Program-made: the position numbers and the translations under genes
Notes under the pieces: generated by a model
What the model saw: the letters and a program-made list of their open reading frames with translations, nothing else
What the model was told of the DNA's origin: nothing
The model's database searches: none
NCBI GenBank assembly: GCA_026786125.1
Contig: JAJAYU010000361.1
Location: 1-10,146 of the forward strand
Origin: Chamaesiphon sp.
GTDB lineage: Bacteria > Cyanobacteriota > Cyanobacteriia > Cyanobacteriales > Chamaesiphonaceae
Direction of reading: 5' to 3'
Length of the DNA: 10,146 nt
Part shown: positions 6,981-10,146 of the stretch, one piece after another
Numbering within the stretch: position 1 is the stretch's first letter
Layout of the letters: each line of letters begins with the position of its first letter

Positions 6981-6986
6981 TATAGT
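6981..6986 (+). promoter_or_regulatory. Possible -10 element for the right pst operon
   Basis: TATAGT reading right has no recognisable -35 at 16 to 18 bp upstream. The Pho array ends 48 bp upstream, further away than in the leftward direction. The element runs directly into the palindrome GTTTAAAC (6985-6992). Confidence 0.25.
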
Positions 6987-6999
6987 TTAAACATGTTCA

Positions 7000-7015
7000 C
7001 CCCAAACTACTGGGG
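7000..7015 (+). other. Small hairpin in the leader of the right pstS
   Basis: CCCCA and TGGGG flank a 6-nt loop, about 40 nt before the start codon and 22 nt before the Shine-Dalgarno sequence. The 5-bp stem is short; a regulatory role is speculative. Confidence 0.3.
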
Positions 7016-7037
7016 ATAAATAGAACGCAAAAAATTT

Positions 7038-7044
7038 GAGGAGA
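7038..7044 (+). promoter_or_regulatory. Shine-Dalgarno sequence of the right pstS
   Basis: GAGGAGA lies 9 nt before the ATG at 7054. It decides the start: the in-frame TTG at 7036 overlaps this site and so is not the real start codon. It is the strongest ribosome-binding site in the window. Confidence 0.85.
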
Positions 7045-7053
7045 AAATATCTG

Positions 7054-8208
7054 ATGAACGATCACCAAATTAAACAACTAACTAGTGAAAATCCAGTAGC
7101 AACTGGTAGGTTACGCCCCACTGTTTGGACAGCTTTAACAGCCCTGTCGATCGGGCTAACCATATCATCATGTACCCCCAAAAGCCCTGATGTTGCGACT
7201 CCGCCATCTGATGGTGCTGCACCATCAACTACTGCCCCTGCGGCTAGTGGTGGGACTAGTGCCTCCCTCAGTGGTGCTGGGGCAACTTTCCCTGCTCCGC
7301 TCTACCAACGCTGGTTTGCTGACTACAACAAAGCAAATCCTGGCACTCAAATCAGTTATCAGTCCGTAGGTAGTGGGGCTGGGATAGAACAATTTTTAGC
7401 AGGGACAGTGGATTTCGGCGCAACCGATGCACCATTGAAACCAGAAGAACGCACCAAATTCAAAACAAAATATGGTGCAGAACCGATTCAAATCCCCATG
7501 ACTGGCGGTAGTGTGGTGTTTGCCTACAACCTGGATGGAGTCAAAGATCTGAAGCTATCTCGCGCTGCTTACTGTGGCATCACAACGGGTGCAATTAAGA
7601 AGTGGAACGATCCAGCGATCGCCAAAGCAAATCCTGGTGCAAAATTACCTGATAGTGCAATTCAATTTGTCCACCGCTCTGATGGTAGTGGTACCACATT
7701 TCAATTCACAAACCACTTAAAAGTTGCTTGTCCCACCTGGACAGCAGGTGTGAATAAATCCATTTCTTGGCCTGCTGGAATGACTGGTGCCAAAGGAAAT
7801 GAAGGTGTATCGGCTCAGATCAAACAAACACCGAATGCGATTGGGTATGTTGAGTATTCCTATGCCAAGCAGACTGATATGTCGATGGCAGCGATCGAAA
7901 ACAAATCTGGGAAGCTGATCGTGCCCACTCCAGAAGCAGGCGAGGCGGCATTTGTTGGTGAAAAAGTTCCTGCCGATCTCGCACTCTTGGTTCCTGACTC
8001 TGCTAATCCCAACGCATATCCCATCTCTGGATTAACTTGGTTGCTGCTCTATCCCCAATCCAAAGATGCCGCCAAGAATACAGCCCTAAAAGCGACGATC
8101 GAGTGGGCCTTGACCACAGGGAAGACGACAGTGACGGAGCTGGGCTATATACCTTTGGATGATGAATTAGTGACCAAGGTCAAAGCAGAACTTACCAAAG
8201 TTAAATAA
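7054..8208 (+). CDS. pstS: Phosphate-binding lipoprotein PstS (right operon)
   Basis: This is the receptor of the second phosphate importer. The 384 residues start at the ATG at 7054, placed by the GAGGAGA site. Residues 20-40 form a lipoprotein signal peptide: Arg20-ish basic region, hydrophobic stretch from about Val24, and lipobox ISSC with Cys40. A Pro/Ala/Ser/Thr-rich linker (41-70) tethers the binding domain to the membrane. Phosphate-binding loops are intact: GATFP (76-80), SVGSGAG (104-110), DFGATDAP (120-127) and RSDGSGTT (208-215). Cys174 and Cys226 lie in the mature domain and could form a disulfide; the left PstS has neither. It heads the right operon, 6 bp before pstC. The long N-terminal region before the hydrophobic core (about 20 polar residues) is unusual for a signal peptide but tolerated. 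Function is sure; lipid anchoring is a strong prediction. Confidence 0.95.
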   Translation: MNDHQIKQLTSENPVATGRLRPTVWTALTALSIGLTISSCTPKSPDVATPPSDGAAPSTTAPAASGGTSASLSGAGATFPAPLYQRWFADYNKANPGTQISYQSVGSGAGIEQFLAGTVDFGATDAPLKPEERTKFKTKYGAEPIQIPMTGGSVVFAYNLDGVKDLKLSRAAYCGITTGAIKKWNDPAIAKANPGAKLPDSAIQFVHRSDGSGTTFQFTNHLKVACPTWTAGVNKSISWPAGMTGAKGNEGVSAQIKQTPNAIGYVEYSYAKQTDMSMAAIENKSGKLIVPTPEAGEAAFVGEKVPADLALLVPDSANPNAYPISGLTWLLLYPQSKDAAKNTALKATIEWALTTGKTTVTELGYIPLDDELVTKVKAELTKVK

Positions 8209-8214
8209 ACTTTT

Positions 8215-9180
8215 ATGGCGATACAACCTTCAAATCCCAAGGAAACATCCCTCCTGGACGCATCGACTAGATTCAATTTAGGACGATCGATCGACCAAAA
8301 TTTCCAGCGGTTAACTCTAGTACTGGCGATTTCAGTGGGAGCGATCCTACTGTGGATCGCCTACTCACTCCTGGTAATTGCTTTACCAGCGATTCAGGCG
8401 TTCGGGTTAGGATTTTTGTTTGACAGCACCTGGGATCCGGTCAAGAATATCTATGGGGCACTCCCCCATGTCTACGGTACGATCATGAGTTCTCTGCTGG
8501 CACTGTCATTTGCAGTGCCACTGGGTGTTGGGGTCGCAATTTTCTTGACCGAAAACTTTTTAGCGCAAAAAATTCTTCAACCGATCGCGTTCACGATCGA
8601 ACTATTAGCAGCGGTGCCGAGTGTGGTGTATGGTCTGTGGGGATTATTTGTCTTTTTGCCAGCGATTAAACCGCTATTGCAAGGACTCCACAGTACTTTG
8701 GGGTGGATTCCCTTTTTTGCGACGGAGCCAGGTGGTAGACAGCTATTTGGAGCGTCATTGGTACTGGCGATCATGATTTTACCCACAATTATTGCGATCT
8801 CCCGTGACACACTGACATCCTTACCGCCAAAGCTCCGTCAGGGGGCTTATGGATTGGGGGCGACTCGCTGGGAAACTATCATGCGTGTGTTGCTACCAGC
8901 AGCCCTGTCAGGGATTGTTGGTTCGGTGATGTTAGCACTAGGACGGGCACTAGGTGAAACAATGGCGTTGGCAATGTTAGTAGGGAATGCCAACCAGGTA
9001 AATATATCCTGGCTAGCACCTGCTTCCACGTTGTCTTCACTAATTGCTAACCAATTCGGTGAAGCTAGCGGTCTTCAAAAGTCATCACTATTCTATGAAG
9101 CCTTGATTCTGATGGTGTTGACCCTATTGGTGAACATCCTTGCTCAAGCAATGATCTCCCGCTTTCAGCAAGTAGAGTAG
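8215..9180 (+). CDS. pstC: Phosphate ABC transporter permease PstC (right operon)
   Basis: This is the second PstC paralogue, with 321 residues from the ATG at 8215. A polar N-terminal tail of about 30 residues precedes the first helix (33-58). The family segment AFTIELLAAVPSVVYGLWG is at 125-143. The coupling loop is about 197-230, with LPPKLRQGAYGLGATRWET (203-221). ALGRALGETMA (241-251) carries the conserved Arg244 and Glu248. It follows pstS by 6 bp with no Shine-Dalgarno sequence, so translation is probably coupled. A 60-bp spacer precedes pstA. The hallmark motifs are near-identical to those of the left PstC, whereas the N-termini and the loop after residue 255 differ, consistent with an old duplication or separate acquisition. 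Confidence 0.95.
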   Translation: MAIQPSNPKETSLLDASTRFNLGRSIDQNFQRLTLVLAISVGAILLWIAYSLLVIALPAIQAFGLGFLFDSTWDPVKNIYGALPHVYGTIMSSLLALSFAVPLGVGVAIFLTENFLAQKILQPIAFTIELLAAVPSVVYGLWGLFVFLPAIKPLLQGLHSTLGWIPFFATEPGGRQLFGASLVLAIMILPTIIAISRDTLTSLPPKLRQGAYGLGATRWETIMRVLLPAALSGIVGSVMLALGRALGETMALAMLVGNANQVNISWLAPASTLSSLIANQFGEASGLQKSSLFYEALILMVLTLLVNILAQAMISRFQQVE

Positions 9181-9187
9181 TTTTTTT

Positions 9188-9211
9188 AGTTAAAAGTTGA
9201 AAAAGTTAAAG
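9188..9211. repeat. Imperfect AGTTAAA repeats between pstC and pstA (right operon)
   Basis: Three imperfect copies, AGTTAAA (9188), AGTTGAAA (9195) and AGTTAAAG (9204), follow a T run. This resembles the short repeats common between cyanobacterial genes. It does not keep the 11-bp period of a Pho box. Confidence 0.45.
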
Positions 9212-9240
9212 ACTAAAATCTCAAACCCAAAGCCGAACCA

Positions 9241-10134
9241 ATGACTCCTATATCTTCTGAATTACCAAGGCAATCCGATCTAGATGGCAACCAGTTTGGT
9301 GTCGATCCCAGTCGCCAATTATTTGGCAAAGTCATGACTGGGCTGGTGTTTGCCTGTGTAGCAATCTCCATTATTCCCCTAGCTTCGATCCTATACATGG
9401 TGATCGCCAATGGACTCAGCGGCTTGTCTCCAGCCATCTTTACCGATCTACCGCCTGCGGCTGGAATGTCCGGCGGTGGGCTGAAAAATGCGATCATTGG
9501 TACTCTGCTGACCTGCGCGATCGGTGCTATCATAAGTATACCCTTTGGTGTATTAACAGCTATTTATACTATTGAATTTAGTCAGGGTAACTGGATCTCT
9601 CAGTTTGTTCGCTTCTGTACGAATGTCCTAAGTGGCGTACCCTCGATTATCGCTGGACTATTTGCCTACGGGATCGTGGTACTGTTGACAGGTGGATTTT
9701 CCGCTGTTGCTGGCGGCGCAGCATTGTCAGTCTTGATGTTGCCAACGATTATTCGCACAGCGGAAGAGGGACTCAAGTCTGTACCTAAAGCTACGCGGCT
9801 AGCTGCGATCGGGGTGGGTGCAACTAACTTTGAAACTGTCACCCAAATCGTGCTTCCAGCATCATTACCATTTATCGCCACTGGCGTGACACTAGCGATC
9901 GCTAGAGCGGCTGGAGAGACGGCTCCACTACTGTTTACCTGTCTGTTTAACCAATATGATATCAATGGACTCTGGCAGCCAACAGCCACCTTATCGGTGC
10001 TGATCTACAACTTTGCCATTTCTCCATACAAGAACCAACAACAATTAGCTTGGGTAGCTGCTTTACTAATCTTGATGATGATTTTGGTAATTAGCATCAT
10101 CGCTCGTGTTGTTTCTCGGCGCAAGGTTTACTAA
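9241..10134 (+). CDS. pstA: Phosphate ABC transporter permease PstA (right operon)
   Basis: This is the second PstA paralogue, with 297 residues from the ATG at 9241, complete to the TAA at 10132-10134. A polar tail of about 28 residues leads into the first helix (30-56). TNVLSGVPSIIAGLFAYGIV (127-146) and the coupling loop around 174-206 (EEGLKSVPKATRLAAIGVG, then ATNFETVTQIVLP) are typical. ARAAGETAPLLFTCLF (221-236) is the PstA hallmark, with Arg222 matching E. coli Arg220. The N-terminal extension is longer than in the left PstA. The first loop contains a Pro/Gly-rich insertion (LPPAAGMSGGG, 70-80) that the left paralogue lacks. No Shine-Dalgarno sequence precedes the start. Only 12 bp follow before the window ends; a pstB is expected next but cannot be seen. 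Confidence 0.95.
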   Translation: MTPISSELPRQSDLDGNQFGVDPSRQLFGKVMTGLVFACVAISIIPLASILYMVIANGLSGLSPAIFTDLPPAAGMSGGGLKNAIIGTLLTCAIGAIISIPFGVLTAIYTIEFSQGNWISQFVRFCTNVLSGVPSIIAGLFAYGIVVLLTGGFSAVAGGAALSVLMLPTIIRTAEEGLKSVPKATRLAAIGVGATNFETVTQIVLPASLPFIATGVTLAIARAAGETAPLLFTCLFNQYDINGLWQPTATLSVLIYNFAISPYKNQQQLAWVAALLILMMILVISIIARVVSRRKVY

Positions 10135-10146
10135 GTTTTTCACCTG

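Larger units (their letters stand above)
6774..7053. promoter_or_regulatory. Divergent control region between two pst operons
   Basis: These 280 bp separate the two pstS start codons, which face away from each other. The region holds one clear Pho-box array, oriented leftward, with a plausible -10 element for the left operon. It also holds a weaker -10 candidate, a 5-bp hairpin and a strong Shine-Dalgarno sequence for the right operon. One shared array may serve both directions, or the right operon may rely on another signal. Confidence 0.7.

Noticed and set aside
7036..7053. TTG start of the right PstS at 7036
   Set aside because: The codon overlaps the Shine-Dalgarno sequence GAGGAGA that serves the ATG at 7054.
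9188..9211. Pho box between pstC and pstA of the right operon
   Set aside because: The units are 7 and 9 bp apart rather than 11, and they lack the PyTTAAPyPy pattern.
9213..9989. Antisense open frames within the right pstA
   Set aside because: They are shadow frames of a conserved permease gene; the composition follows the complementary strand and no motif is present.
1..10146. CRISPR array, tRNA, rRNA, transposase or prophage genes
   Set aside because: No regularly spaced repeats with unique spacers, no RNA gene signatures and no mobile-element proteins were seen on either strand.

Overview
The window comes from a cyanobacterium. The highly iterated palindrome HIP1 (GCGATCGC) occurs exactly at least four times (5773-5780, 6337-6344, 7615-7622, 9895-9902), and the CGATCG core appears many more times inside genes. 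Cyanobacterial-type Pho boxes and heptamer repeats between genes agree with this. I cannot name the genus. Nearly all of the window is devoted to acquiring inorganic phosphate.

Layout, left to right. Positions 1-220 (minus) hold the N-terminus of a PhoA-superfamily alkaline phosphatase that runs off the left edge. Positions 221-548 are a gene-free stretch with an 11-bp-period Pho-box array oriented toward that phosphatase. Positions 549-2780 (minus) encode a large membrane protein with a transglutaminase-like fold whose catalytic Cys and His appear to be replaced. Positions 2987-6773 (minus) are a complete ABC phosphate importer operon, read pstS-pstC-pstA-pstB from right to left. Positions 6774-7053 are a divergent control region with a second Pho-box array. 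Positions 7054-10134 (plus) are a second pst operon, pstS-pstC-pstA; a pstB would be expected just beyond the right edge. No phoU and no SphS/SphR regulator pair is visible.

How the genes work together: each PstS captures phosphate in the periplasm and delivers it to its PstC/PstA channel, which is powered by a PstB dimer. The two systems are paralogous but not equivalent. The left PstS has an ordinary cleavable signal peptide and no cysteines in the mature protein. The right PstS is a predicted lipoprotein with a flexible linker and two extra cysteines. The phosphatase would release phosphate from organic esters, and the Pho boxes would switch the locus on in phosphate starvation through the SphR/PhoB-type regulator.

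This is mainly a known type of locus rather than a clearly new system. The parts most worth a second look are the apparently inactive transglutaminase-like membrane protein beside the transporter, the phosphatase with no signal peptide, and the organisation of the shared divergent control region.
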